A stretch of 64,000 nucleotides of DNA, from contig JAQXHC010000012.1 of NCBI GenBank assembly GCA_029007035.1, positions 31,438 to 95,437 of the forward strand, written 5' to 3'. Under the pieces are notes generated by a model. It was not told the DNA's origin. It ran no database searches and saw only the letters and a list, made by a program, of their open reading frames with translations. The DNA is from Oscillospiraceae bacterium. Its GTDB lineage: Bacteria; Bacillota; Clostridia; Oscillospirales; Ruminococcaceae. Of the stretch, positions 43,447 to 53,188 are shown one piece after another; position 1 is the first letter of the stretch; every line of letters starts with the position of its first letter. Made by a program: the position numbers and the translations under genes.

Positions 43447-44736
43447 GTGAATTATAAGAAATGTACCGCTTTGGCTGTATCACTTTTGACGGCTGGTTTG
43501 ATTATGATGACTGCAGGCTGTTCGTCATCGGACAAGGAAAATGGAAAAACCGTTGTAAGAATGCTGCAGTATAAACCTGAGGCTGTTGATGCCTTTGAAG
43601 AAATGGAGAAGCGTTTCAACGAATCCCATAACGATATTCTTCTGAAGATTGAATCGCCAAATGAAGCGATGACTGTACTTAAAACACGTCTTATCAAGGA
43701 GGATTATCCCGATATTGTCGGAATTGGCGGAGACATCAATTATTCAAACTTCCTTGATGCGGAACTTTTTATGGACATATCAGACTTTGAAGTCGTTTCC
43801 GAAATCAAGCCCGCTTATCTTGAAATTGAAAAGGCGCGTGAATTTATCCCTCAGGAAGGCGTTTATGGTCTGCCGTATGTTGCAAACTGTGCGGGAGTTC
43901 TTTACAATAAGGATATGTTTGCTGAAAACGGCTGGGAAATCCCTGAGACATGGACAGAATTTATAACACTTTGCGAAGAAATTAAAGCTTCAGGTAATCT
44001 TCCTCTATACTTCGGATTCAAGGATACCTGGACCTGCCTTGCCCCGTGGAACTCCCTTGCAGTGGGACTGGCTCCTGCCGATACCTGCTCACAGGTAAAT
44101 TCAGGCAATACGACATTTGCTGCTGAATATGCGGAAACTGCCGAAAAAAATAAAAAACTTCTCGAATACTGTGAGCCTGACCCGTTCGCATACAGCTACA
44201 ACGATGCATGTACTGCTTTTGCCCGTGGTGAATCAGCAATGTATGTTATCGGCAGCTATGCTGTACCGCAGATCCTTTCGGTCAATCCGGATATGAATAT
44301 AGATTCTTTTCCGTTCCCGGCAAACGAAAAAGAAGAGGACAACGTTCTTAATTCCGGTGTTGATCTGCTGTTTGCTGTTATGAAAGAAACTAAAAACAAA
44401 GATGCAGTATATGAAGTTCTTCGTTTTATGTATGAGGATGAAACAATACAGATCTACCTTGACAATCAGAATGCTGTTCCCTGCAAAGAGGGTGATTTCA
44501 CTCTTCCATCCATGCTGGACAGTATGAAACCCTATATTGAAGCCGGAAGAATGGCAGATTATCAGGATCACCACTACCCCAGTGAAATGAGTGTTGACGC
44601 AATGATTCAGACATACCTCATGGATAACAGTTCCGATTCAACTGAAAAATTTCTCAGCCGCTTTGACAGGGAATGGAAACGTTATAACAGAGACTTAATA
44701 GAAAAAGTCAGAAAATACGAGGAGGGACAGCAATGA
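43447..44736 (+). CDS. Sugar ABC transporter substrate-binding lipoprotein
   Basis: 429 residues. The signal peptide ends in a lipobox MTAGC near residue 24, so the mature protein is lipid-anchored outside the membrane. It is a cluster of the MalE/RafE/MsmE type (family 1 solute-binding), with GVYGLPYVANCAGVLYNKDMFAENG typical of that family and a later W-x-x-Y-N segment. Likely ligand: raffinose, melibiose or stachyose, from the enzymes downstream. Start: GTG 43447 behind AAAAGGAGG; the ATGs upstream would disrupt the signal peptide. The stop overlaps the next gene by 4 bp. Confidence 0.92.
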   Translation: MNYKKCTALAVSLLTAGLIMMTAGCSSSDKENGKTVVRMLQYKPEAVDAFEEMEKRFNESHNDILLKIESPNEAMTVLKTRLIKEDYPDIVGIGGDINYSNFLDAELFMDISDFEVVSEIKPAYLEIEKAREFIPQEGVYGLPYVANCAGVLYNKDMFAENGWEIPETWTEFITLCEEIKASGNLPLYFGFKDTWTCLAPWNSLAVGLAPADTCSQVNSGNTTFAAEYAETAEKNKKLLEYCEPDPFAYSYNDACTAFARGESAMYVIGSYAVPQILSVNPDMNIDSFPFPANEKEEDNVLNSGVDLLFAVMKETKNKDAVYEVLRFMYEDETIQIYLDNQNAVPCKEGDFTLPSMLDSMKPYIEAGRMADYQDHHYPSEMSVDAMIQTYLMDNSSDSTEKFLSRFDREWKRYNRDLIEKVRKYEEGQQ

Positions 44737-45599
44737 AAAACAACAAAACAAGAACATATATGCTTATGGTTCTTCCGGCGCTTATTCTGTTTGTCGCATT
44801 CAATACAATTCCTCTGATCACCGGAGCATTCTACAGTCTTACGAATTATCGCGGATACGGCACATACGATTTCGTCGGACTTCGTAACTTTGCTGATTTG
44901 TTTCAGGATTCAAGAGTCGGAAAATCCTACCTCTTTACATTTAAGTATGCTATTTGCGGAACAATTCTTGTTAATGTGATCTCTCTTATTATAGCAATGG
45001 GACTCAACAGCAAAATCAAGTTCAAAAGCACTCTGCGCGGACTTTACTTTCTTCCGAATATCCTCGGCGGACTTGTTGTCGGATATATATTCAGCTTTAT
45101 CTTTACCTATATTCTTCCGACAGCTGCAAAGGCAGCAGGAATCGGTTTCCTAAGCAGCAGTATCCTTGCAAGTGAAAAATGGGCATGGGTCGGTGTTCTA
45201 ATTGTCGGAGTATGGCAGACAGTTGCGATGAACACAATTATTTATATTTCAGGCTTACAGACAATTCCCGGTGATATTTACGAAGCAAGCTCAATTGACG
45301 GAGCAGGCAGGTGGGTTACTTTCCGTAAGATGACCCTTCCGCTGCTTGTGCCCTTTATCTCGACAAATCTTATTCTCAGCACCAAAAATATGCTCATGGT
45401 TTTCGATCAGATCATGTCGCTCACAAAGGGCGGTCCTGCACAGAGTACAGAATCAATCTCGTTCCTGATTTACAAAAACGGTATGGACGGCGGACAGTTC
45501 GGATTCCAGAGTGCAAATGCTGTTATATTCTTCATCGTAATCGTTACATTCTCGGTTGTTCAGCTTAAACTGACCAACAAAAAGGAGGAGCAGCTATGA
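44733..45599 (+). CDS. Sugar ABC transporter permease (MalF/MsmF type)
   Basis: 288 residues, six membrane helices. The EAA loop reads YEASSIDGAGRWVTFRKMTLP near residue 195, which contacts the ATPase. The N-terminus MLPALILFVAFNTIPLI is typical. It overlaps the binding-protein gene (ATGA) and the next permease gene by 4 bp. It forms the pore with that permease. Confidence 0.93.
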   Translation: MKNNKTRTYMLMVLPALILFVAFNTIPLITGAFYSLTNYRGYGTYDFVGLRNFADLFQDSRVGKSYLFTFKYAICGTILVNVISLIIAMGLNSKIKFKSTLRGLYFLPNILGGLVVGYIFSFIFTYILPTAAKAAGIGFLSSSILASEKWAWVGVLIVGVWQTVAMNTIIYISGLQTIPGDIYEASSIDGAGRWVTFRKMTLPLLVPFISTNLILSTKNMLMVFDQIMSLTKGGPAQSTESISFLIYKNGMDGGQFGFQSANAVIFFIVIVTFSVVQLKLTNKKEEQL

Positions 45600-46504
45600 G
45601 TGAAAACAAACATTTTGTTCCCGAGCCTATTCCGGTTCGCATTAAAAAAGCTTCCGAAATTCGCAGCGACGCCGATGGAAAAAAGAATATTTTCCTCACG
45701 GTTCTGCTTATACTCGGATGTGTGACAATTCTTTTCCCGCTGTATATGACGATTGTAATTGCACTGAAATCTCCCTCTGAAATGACAAATGACATTGCAG
45801 GCGCGCTAAGTCTTCCAAAGTCGTTCAGTCTTGATAATTTCCGCGAGGCAATGCGCGTCACTGACTTCTGGAATTCTCTTTTTAACAGCATTGTTATCAC
45901 CGGAGCCTCAATTATTCTGTCTCTTGTTATTCATTCAATGGCGGGATATGCGATCGGCAGAAGTATGTCGCGTCATAAGGGATTCAAACTCATATATTTT
46001 TATATCGTAAGCGGAATGTTCGTTCCGTTCGCAATTCTCATGATGCCGCTCGTTAAGGAAACTGCAAAGCTCAATATAGACAATATGTTCGGAGTTATTT
46101 TACTTTATGTCACATTTTATATGCCGATGAACGTAATGCTTTACAGCGGTTATCTTAAAAATGTCCCGCTTGCTCTTGAAGAAGCAGCAGATATGGACGG
46201 CGCTTCAACATGGAAAACTTACTGGAAAATTATCTTTCCTATGATGAAGCCCATGCACGCAACCGTTGCTGTTCTTACGGCTCTCGGAACATGGAACGAT
46301 GTTATGACTCCGCTTGTTATCATGTCCGGCTCGGAACACACAACACTTCCTTTAGCACAGCTCAATTTCCAGACCCAGTTCGGAACCAACTATAACCTTG
46401 CATTTGCCTCTTATCTGCTGGCTCTTATTCCGATTCTTATTTTCTATATCATCTGTCAGAAGCAGATTATAGGCGGAATTGCAAGCGGAGCTGTTAAAGG
46501 ATAA
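45596..46504 (+). CDS. Sugar ABC transporter permease (MalG/MsmG type)
   Basis: 302 residues. A ~35-residue cytoplasmic N-terminus precedes six helices. The EAA loop is LEEAADMDGASTWKTYWKIIFP near 205. It completes the importer. No ATPase gene follows; a shared MsmK-type ATPase elsewhere in the genome must serve it, as is known for several Firmicutes sugar importers. Confidence 0.93.
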   Translation: MSENKHFVPEPIPVRIKKASEIRSDADGKKNIFLTVLLILGCVTILFPLYMTIVIALKSPSEMTNDIAGALSLPKSFSLDNFREAMRVTDFWNSLFNSIVITGASIILSLVIHSMAGYAIGRSMSRHKGFKLIYFYIVSGMFVPFAILMMPLVKETAKLNIDNMFGVILLYVTFYMPMNVMLYSGYLKNVPLALEEAADMDGASTWKTYWKIIFPMMKPMHATVAVLTALGTWNDVMTPLVIMSGSEHTTLPLAQLNFQTQFGTNYNLAFASYLLALIPILIFYIICQKQIIGGIASGAVKG

Positions 46505-46594
46505 AAGTCAGAAATCTACCACACACCCTTATTTACAGTCGGTATGATATTAATTCATGCCGGCTGTAAAATGATAAAGAGAGGTAAGTTAATT

Positions 46595-48004
46595 ATGAAA
46601 CTTCAAAATAAAATTATACTTATCACATATGCTGACAGCATGGGAAAAAATATAAATGAACTTCATAAAATTCTGAAAAAACATTATGAAAAAGCGATAG
46701 GCGGAGTTCATATTCTTCCTTTTTTTCCGTCATCTGCAGACAGAGGATTTGCTCCTGTCTGTTATGATAAGGTCGATAAGTCTTTCGGTACATTTGAGGA
46801 TATTGAAGCTCTCGGAAAAGATTATTACCTGATGTTTGATTTTATGGTAAATCATATTTCAGCTCAGTCGGAGTATTTTAAGGACTTCTTAAAAAATAAG
46901 GACAATTCGGATTACAGGAATTTTTTTATCCGATACAGGGATTTCTGGGAAAACGGCGAGCCAACTCCCGATCAGGTTGATATGATTTATAAGAGAAAAC
47001 CCCGTGCTCCTTATATCGAAGCTGAATTCGCTGACGGCTCGACCGAAAAAATATGGTGTACATTCTGTGAGGAACAAATCGACCTCAATACTGACGCTCC
47101 CGAGACAAAGGCGTTCATAAAAAAAACTCTCGCCGATATGTGTGCTCACGGTGCAGCTGTAATACGTCTTGATGCCTTTGCCTATGCAGTAAAAAAGCCA
47201 GGTACAAGCTGTTTTTTCATTGAACCGGATATATGGAATCTGCTCTATGAGATAGAGGAGACTGTCCGTGAAAATGGCGGAGAGATTCTTCCAGAAATTC
47301 ATGAACACTACACAATTCCGATGAAGATTGCAGACAAGGGTTTCTGGATCTATGATTTCGCACTTCCGGTTCTGACACTTCACGCGCTTTATAATCATAC
47401 CGGAGAATATCTCAAAAAATGGCTTGAGATGTGTCCTATGAAGCAGTTTACAACTCTTGATACACATGACGGAATAGGTATTGTTGATGTCAAAGATCTG
47501 CTTCCGGATGAGGAAATCGACAAGGTTAAGGAACAGATGTACAGTCAGGGAGCAAACGTCAAGAAAATTTACAGCAGCGAAGCATATAATAATCTTGACA
47601 TTTATCAGGTAAATACAACTTATTATTCCGCACTCGGAAACAATGATGACGCTTATCTTCTTGCAAGGGCGATTCAGTTTTTTGCACCCGGAATTCCACA
47701 GGTATACTATGTCGGACTTCTTGCAGGTTCAAATGATACTGACCTTATGGAAAGAACAAAAAACGGCAGAGACATCAATCGTCACTATTACTCCGCCGAG
47801 GAAATCGACATAGAACAGGAAAGAAAAGTTGTCCGCGAAATTAAAGCACTAATGGAACTCAGAAACTCACACCCTGCCTTCGGACTTGAAGGAACGATAT
47901 CGGTTTCAGCCGACGGCGACAGACTCACAATTATCCGTGTATGCGGCGAAAACCGGATTACACTTAATGCAAATTTAACAGACTATAGCTTTACAATCTA
48001 CTGA
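46595..48004 (+). CDS. Sucrose phosphorylase (GH13_18)
   Basis: 469 residues, intracellular. It converts sucrose and phosphate into alpha-glucose-1-phosphate and fructose. The N-terminus ILITYADSMG and GGVHILPFFPSSADRGFAPVCY are typical; the nucleophile Asp is in VIRLDAFAYA, the acid/base Glu in ILPEIHEHY and the third Asp in LDTHDGIGIVDV. YQVNTTYYSALGNND and NGRDINRHYY near the C-terminus are kept in the family. Sucrose-6-phosphate phosphorylase is an alternative, but the import is by ABC, not PTS, so free sucrose from raffinose fits better. Start: ATG 46595 follows AGAGG; earlier ATGs at 46544 and 46571 lack one. Confidence 0.88.
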   Translation: MKLQNKIILITYADSMGKNINELHKILKKHYEKAIGGVHILPFFPSSADRGFAPVCYDKVDKSFGTFEDIEALGKDYYLMFDFMVNHISAQSEYFKDFLKNKDNSDYRNFFIRYRDFWENGEPTPDQVDMIYKRKPRAPYIEAEFADGSTEKIWCTFCEEQIDLNTDAPETKAFIKKTLADMCAHGAAVIRLDAFAYAVKKPGTSCFFIEPDIWNLLYEIEETVRENGGEILPEIHEHYTIPMKIADKGFWIYDFALPVLTLHALYNHTGEYLKKWLEMCPMKQFTTLDTHDGIGIVDVKDLLPDEEIDKVKEQMYSQGANVKKIYSSEAYNNLDIYQVNTTYYSALGNNDDAYLLARAIQFFAPGIPQVYYVGLLAGSNDTDLMERTKNGRDINRHYYSAEEIDIEQERKVVREIKALMELRNSHPAFGLEGTISVSADGDRLTIIRVCGENRITLNANLTDYSFTIY

Positions 48005-48015
48005 GGAGGTCAGCT

Positions 48016-50190
48016 ATGATTTACGTTCGCGACAATTTTTTTAGTCTTAAAACCAAAAATACGGAATATCAGCTTTACGCCGATAAATACGGAGTTTTAC
48101 AGCATATCTGGTATGGTAAAAGAGTGGATACGAATATGTCATATCTGCTTAACTATCCGGACGTAGGATTTGCAGGAAATATTTATGAGGCAGGAAACGA
48201 CCGAACATACTCACTGAACACGCTTCCTCTTGAATATCCGTGCAAAGGTACTGGGGATTACCGTATTTCCGCTGTTTCCGTTTCTCATAGCGATGGGAGC
48301 ACAGCCCTTGATCTGCGTTTCAAGGAATATAAGATAACCAAAGGAAAATATTCAATTACAGGACTTCCTGCAGTTTATGCGAATGAATCAGAAGCAGATA
48401 CTCTCGAAATTACGTTGCAGGACACATCTTCCGATGTTCGTGTAATTCTTCGGTATGGAGTTCTTTATGAGCTTGATATTATTACGCGAAGTGCAATTAT
48501 CATCAATGGCGGCTGTGGGAAAATTCGTATAAATAATGCTGCAAGCCTTTGCCTTGATATCCCGGATGAAAAACTGGAATGGCTTCATTTCCACGGCAGA
48601 CACTCTATGGAACGCATTACTGAGCGTTCACCGCTGATTCACGGAATACAGGAATCTTCAAGCACGCGCGGAACATCAAGTCATCAGCAGAATCCCTCCG
48701 TTATCCTCTGTTCACCTGACTGTACAGAAGAAAATGGCAGCTGTATAGGTGCATTTTTCGTCTACAGCGGCAGTTTCCGAACACAAATCGAACTTGACCA
48801 GCTGAATCAGACGCGTCTGATTATCGGAATAAACCCGGAATTGTTCTCATGGACTCTGAATCCCGGAGAGACCTTTGAAACTCCCGAAGCTGTCATGACA
48901 TACAGCGGAAATGGCTTTTCAAAGCTCTCACACAGCTTCCATAAAGTTATCCGTGAGCATATCTGCCGCGGAAATTACAAGCTTTCCGAGCGTCCTGTTC
49001 TGCTCAATAACTGGGAAGCAACGTATTTCGACTTTGATGCTGATAAGATTCTAAGAATTGCAAAGCAGGCTTCCGAAATCGGAGTTGATATGCTCGTTCT
49101 CGATGACGGTTGGTTCGGCAAAAGAGATAATGACTGTTCGGGACTTGGCGACTGGTTTGTAAATGAAGAAAAGCTCAAAGGCAGTTTGCACAATTTAGCA
49201 GAAAAAATAAATAAACTCGGAATGCGATTTGGTCTGTGGTTTGAACCTGAAATGATCTCGGAAGACAGCAGGCTTTATCGTGAACACTCTGACTGGGCAA
49301 TTAAAATTCCCGGAAGAGATCCGATGCGCGGTCGGTATCAGCTTGTTCTCGATATGTCCCGAAAAGATGTTCAGGACTATCTTTATGATTCGATCAGCGC
49401 TATTCTCCGCAGTGCAGATATTTCCTATCTTAAATGGGATATGAACAGAAGTATAAGCGACTGGTACTCCTCACTGCTTACCGCTGAAAAACAGGGGGAA
49501 CTTCCACATCGATATGTTCTTGGACTTTACGCTCTTCTTGAACGGCTTACATCGGATTTTCCTGATGTGCTTTTTGAGGGGTGCAGCGGAGGCGGCGGAC
49601 GCTTTGATGCGGGAATGCTGTACTACTGTCCCCAGATTTGGTGCAGCGATGATACGGACGCTTTTGAGCGAACTGTTATCCAGTACGGAACAAGCTTCAT
49701 TTATCCTATATCCGCAGTTGGTTCTCATGTTTCAATTGTACCGAATCATCAGACGGGAAGGATTACTCCGATTGAATCAAGAGCAGTTACAGCAATGGCA
49801 GGCAGCTTCGGCTATGAGCTTGACCCGTCTCAGCTTACTGACAATGAAAAGTCAGCAGTTTCTGAACAAATCAATCGCTTCAAAAAATACAGAAAACTAA
49901 TTCACGGCGGAAAATATTATCGTCTCAGCGATCCGATGAATGGATACACCTCGGTTTGGGAGTTTATTTCAGAGGACGGCTCAGAGATTCTTGTGCAGGG
50001 AATGGTTTTCCGTACAGAGCCGAATATGAATCGTAAATCTATAAAGCTTCGCGGACTTGATCCCGACTTTGTATTTGAGTCTGACGGTGAAAGCTATAAA
50101 GGCTCGGCGCTTCTGGAGGGAGGAATTCTTCTGCCGCAGACATGGGGTGATTATGCTCCGGTTGAAATTTATCTGAGAAAAAAAGGGTGA
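48016..50190 (+). CDS. GH36 alpha-galactosidase
   Basis: 724 residues, no signal peptide. It removes alpha-1,6-galactose from raffinose-family sugars and melibiose in the cytosol. The beta-sandwich is N-terminal; the barrel has NNWEATYFDFDADKIL, VLDDGWFGKRDND, LWFEPEMISEDSRLY; the nucleophile is in YLKWDMNRSISDW near residue 477 and the acid/base in WCSDDTDA near 545. The N-terminal YRISAVSVSHSDGS and PSVILC segments and size fit tetrameric GH36 of group I. It follows the phosphorylase gene by 11 bp. This gene pair is the functional equivalent of a fused AgaSK route. Confidence 0.94.
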   Translation: MIYVRDNFFSLKTKNTEYQLYADKYGVLQHIWYGKRVDTNMSYLLNYPDVGFAGNIYEAGNDRTYSLNTLPLEYPCKGTGDYRISAVSVSHSDGSTALDLRFKEYKITKGKYSITGLPAVYANESEADTLEITLQDTSSDVRVILRYGVLYELDIITRSAIIINGGCGKIRINNAASLCLDIPDEKLEWLHFHGRHSMERITERSPLIHGIQESSSTRGTSSHQQNPSVILCSPDCTEENGSCIGAFFVYSGSFRTQIELDQLNQTRLIIGINPELFSWTLNPGETFETPEAVMTYSGNGFSKLSHSFHKVIREHICRGNYKLSERPVLLNNWEATYFDFDADKILRIAKQASEIGVDMLVLDDGWFGKRDNDCSGLGDWFVNEEKLKGSLHNLAEKINKLGMRFGLWFEPEMISEDSRLYREHSDWAIKIPGRDPMRGRYQLVLDMSRKDVQDYLYDSISAILRSADISYLKWDMNRSISDWYSSLLTAEKQGELPHRYVLGLYALLERLTSDFPDVLFEGCSGGGGRFDAGMLYYCPQIWCSDDTDAFERTVIQYGTSFIYPISAVGSHVSIVPNHQTGRITPIESRAVTAMAGSFGYELDPSQLTDNEKSAVSEQINRFKKYRKLIHGGKYYRLSDPMNGYTSVWEFISEDGSEILVQGMVFRTEPNMNRKSIKLRGLDPDFVFESDGESYKGSALLEGGILLPQTWGDYAPVEIYLRKKG

Positions 50191-50195
50191 ATAAA

Positions 50196-51482
50196 ATGAA
50201 AATAAAGGAATTTGTCAGAAAACTACAGAACGGAAGCTTCGATCAGCATCTGAAAATGCTATACGGAGATGATATAAAAAATCAGAAAATCCGATATGAA
50301 AAAGCTGCAGAAGCTTTTGAGAAACAATTTCCTCATCACTGCAATGATGAAATCGCAGTGTTCTCGGCTCCCGGAAGAACAGAAATAGGCGGAAATCATA
50401 CCGACCATCAGCATGGCTGTGTGCTCGCGGCTGCTGTTAATCTTGATGTTATAGCAATTGTGCATTTTAATGAGGACAAGGTAATACGACTTAAATCCAA
50501 GGGTTATCCGATGGATACCGTCGAGCTTTCCGATCTTTCGGTTCGCAGCAGTGAGACCGGTACTTCTGCAGCACTTATACGCGGTATGGCTTCATGTTTT
50601 GCGGAAAGAGGTATTGATGTTACCGGTTTTGACGCATATACAACCTCAGATGTTCTCAGCGGAAGCGGACTATCTTCCTCTGCCGCTTTTGAAATACTCG
50701 TCGGAACGATTATAAATGCTCATGACAACAGCGGTAAATTTATCCCTGCCGAGATTGCACGTTTCGGTCAATACGCAGAAAATGTATATTACGGTAAAAA
50801 CAGCGGGCTTATGGATCAGACTGTAAGCGCAGTAGGCGGTCTTGTTTTTGTTGATTTTTTCAATACAGAAAATCCGCAGATCATTTCATATGACTTTGAT
50901 TTTTCGCGGTTCGGCTATGAAATCTGCATAACAGATACTAAGGGAAGTCACTCGGGTCTTTCCGATGAATACTCTTCCGTAACGGCAGAAATGTGTCATG
51001 TTGCTGAGCAGTTCGGATTTGAATATCTCCGTCAGCTGAATCCTTCAGACTTTATGGAGGCAATTCCGAAACTCAGAACAAACAGCTCCGACCGTGAAAT
51101 TCTCCGCGCAATTCATTTCTTTGACGAGAATTCAAGAGTTCACAGCGAAGTTAATGCACTGCTCAGCGACGATATATCCAAATTCTGCGAGCTTGTACGA
51201 CAGTCCGGAGAGTCGTCGGCTAATCTGCTTCAGAATCAATATTCCGTAAAAAATCCTTCAGAACAGGGAATACCGCTCGGTATTGCAATCAGCAAAAAAA
51301 TTCTGAACGGAAAAGGCGCCGCGAGAGTTCACGGCGGCGGATTTGCAGGAACGATTCAGGCATTCGTTCCGAAAGAAATGGCTGACGGTTATCGCGAGCA
51401 AATGGAAAAACTCTTTGGAAAAGGATGCTGCTATATCCTGAAAATCCGTCCTGTTGGCGGAATCGAAATTACGGAGGAATGA
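50196..51482 (+). CDS. galK: Galactokinase
   Basis: 428 residues. It phosphorylates galactose to galactose-1-phosphate (Leloir pathway). The galactokinase signature is GRTEIGGNHTDHQHG near residue 65; the GHMP ATP-loop is VLSGSGLSSSAAFEI near 155; the last motif is RVHGGGFAGTIQAF near 385. It is longer than E. coli GalK (382) because of an N-terminal extension of about 35 residues. Start: ATG 50196 follows AGGGTGA at the end of the alpha-galactosidase gene; GTG 50187 overlaps that site. Confidence 0.93.
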   Translation: MKIKEFVRKLQNGSFDQHLKMLYGDDIKNQKIRYEKAAEAFEKQFPHHCNDEIAVFSAPGRTEIGGNHTDHQHGCVLAAAVNLDVIAIVHFNEDKVIRLKSKGYPMDTVELSDLSVRSSETGTSAALIRGMASCFAERGIDVTGFDAYTTSDVLSGSGLSSSAAFEILVGTIINAHDNSGKFIPAEIARFGQYAENVYYGKNSGLMDQTVSAVGGLVFVDFFNTENPQIISYDFDFSRFGYEICITDTKGSHSGLSDEYSSVTAEMCHVAEQFGFEYLRQLNPSDFMEAIPKLRTNSSDREILRAIHFFDENSRVHSEVNALLSDDISKFCELVRQSGESSANLLQNQYSVKNPSEQGIPLGIAISKKILNGKGAARVHGGGFAGTIQAFVPKEMADGYREQMEKLFGKGCCYILKIRPVGGIEITEE

Positions 51483-51484
51483 TT

Positions 51485-52966
51485 ATGACATGTCAGTACA
51501 TTCAAAATCTAATAAATTATGGAATTGATAATGGTCTGATAAGCAGTGAGGACGAATTCGTAATACGCAACCAGCTTATGGACATTATGAAAATATATGA
51601 ATGGGATGAAAGCATTTGCTGCAGCAGTATTTCAGACATAGATACAATTCTTAAACTGCTTGTCGACGATGCCTGTGAGCGTGGAATCATTTCTGATACT
51701 ACTGCCTCAAAAGATTTGTTCGATACAAAGCTGATGGGGATTCTCACTCCCCTGCCCAGCGAGGTCAACCGCGTTTTCCGTGATAATTACAGTATTTCTC
51801 CGCAGACAGCAACTGATAATTACTATGATTTCAGTAAAAAGCTAAACTATGTCCGTGCAGGAAGAATGAAAAAAGATATAAGGTGGCAGTATAATTCGGA
51901 TTTCGGAACACTTGACATCACCATTAACCGTTCAAAGCCAGAAAAAGATCCGCGCGACATCGCAACGGCAGGTTGTACTAAATCTTCCGCATATCCAAAA
52001 TGTCAGCTATGTGCAGAAAATGCAGGATTTGCAGGCAATCCGAATCATCCCGCCCGTCAGAACCTCCGCCCTGTTTCAGTAAAGATATATGGTGAAGAAT
52101 GGCAGCTTCAATTTTCACCATACGGATATTATAACGAACACTGTATTCTATTTAATAAAAATCACACCCCGATGATTATCGACCGCGCTGTGTTTTCAAA
52201 ATTATTTGATGCGACAGAGCTTTTTCCTCATTATTTTTTCGGTTCAAATGCAGATCTCCCTATTGTCGGAGGTTCGATTCTCAGTCATGAGCATTTTCAG
52301 GGAGGACGCTATACATTTGCGATGGAAAAAGCTCCTGCCGAGTTTGAATTCACCATGGAAGATTTTCCGGAGATTTCCGCAGCAACTGTTAAGTGGAATA
52401 TGTCAGTTATCCGTCTGAGCTCCGAAAACAGAGAACAATTGGGAGATGCCTGTGGAAAAATACTTGAAAGATGGCGGCATTACAGCGACGAAAGTGTCGG
52501 AATTTTTGCTGAAACTGACGGTCAGCCTCACAATACGATTACCCCAATCGCACGTAAAAACGGAAATAGGTTTATTTGTGATCTTGTTCTTAGAAATAAC
52601 AGAACATCGGCAGAACGGCCTCTTGGAATTTTTCATCCGAATCCTAAGCTTCATCACATAAAAAAAGAAAATATCGGACTTATCGAGGTTATGGGACTTG
52701 CAGTACTCCCCTCACGTCTTGTTGGTGAAATGGAGGAACTAAAATGCGAAATGCTGTCGGGAAACATTAAAAATTCCGTTCATTCGGAATGGGCAATAGA
52801 TATACTCAAAAGACACACTGAATTTGATGCAGATAATGCGGACGATATTCTTAAACAGGAAATCGGTGCGGTTTTTGAAGATGTACTGCGTGACTGCGGT
52901 GTTTTCAAAAGAGACACAGAGGGTACCGCTGCTTTCAGGCGATTTATCCGTAGTATTCAGGATTGA
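51485..52966 (+). CDS. galT: UDP-glucose-hexose-1-phosphate uridylyltransferase, type 2
   Basis: 493 residues. It swaps UMP between UDP-glucose and galactose-1-phosphate and yields glucose-1-phosphate. The ~490 aa length and the helical N-terminus (INYGIDNGLI) are the Firmicutes type 2 class, unrelated in length to the 350-aa E. coli type. Markers: CQLCAENAGFAG, YNEHCILFNKNHTPM, and GGSILSHEHFQGG with the His pair around the uridylylated site. Start: ATG 51485 with GGAGG 7 bases upstream, in the galK tail. It is the last gene of the operon; no galE is present. Confidence 0.93.
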   Translation: MTCQYIQNLINYGIDNGLISSEDEFVIRNQLMDIMKIYEWDESICCSSISDIDTILKLLVDDACERGIISDTTASKDLFDTKLMGILTPLPSEVNRVFRDNYSISPQTATDNYYDFSKKLNYVRAGRMKKDIRWQYNSDFGTLDITINRSKPEKDPRDIATAGCTKSSAYPKCQLCAENAGFAGNPNHPARQNLRPVSVKIYGEEWQLQFSPYGYYNEHCILFNKNHTPMIIDRAVFSKLFDATELFPHYFFGSNADLPIVGGSILSHEHFQGGRYTFAMEKAPAEFEFTMEDFPEISAATVKWNMSVIRLSSENREQLGDACGKILERWRHYSDESVGIFAETDGQPHNTITPIARKNGNRFICDLVLRNNRTSAERPLGIFHPNPKLHHIKKENIGLIEVMGLAVLPSRLVGEMEELKCEMLSGNIKNSVHSEWAIDILKRHTEFDADNADDILKQEIGAVFEDVLRDCGVFKRDTEGTAAFRRFIRSIQD

Positions 52967-53093
52967 CGTAGCATGATATAATATGATGTTCATGCACTTT
53001 GTGAGTTGGTTATTGAAGATTATCCAAAATGACACCTTGTAATAACTTTTCTGCTTAAAATATTATAATCTCTCAATTATTTTCAATTAATAC

Positions 53094-53122
53094 TTGAAAT
53101 TTCTATAAAACAATGCTATAAT
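53094..53122 (+). promoter_or_regulatory. Promoter of the alcohol dehydrogenase gene
   Basis: TTGAAA, 17 bp, TATAAT, 66 bp ahead of the start. The 125 bp between galT and this promoter show one imperfect hairpin (GCATGA..TTCATGC) without a T-run, so a galT terminator is not obvious. Confidence 0.72.
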
Positions 53123-53188
53123 GTTATAAAGAATTGTCGCTAATATATAATTTTTAAATCGTTATAATGAAAAGGAGTTTGATTTATT

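Noticed and set aside
46889..47467. 192-residue frame opposite the sucrose phosphorylase gene
   Set aside because: It is an antisense shadow of a strongly conserved enzyme.
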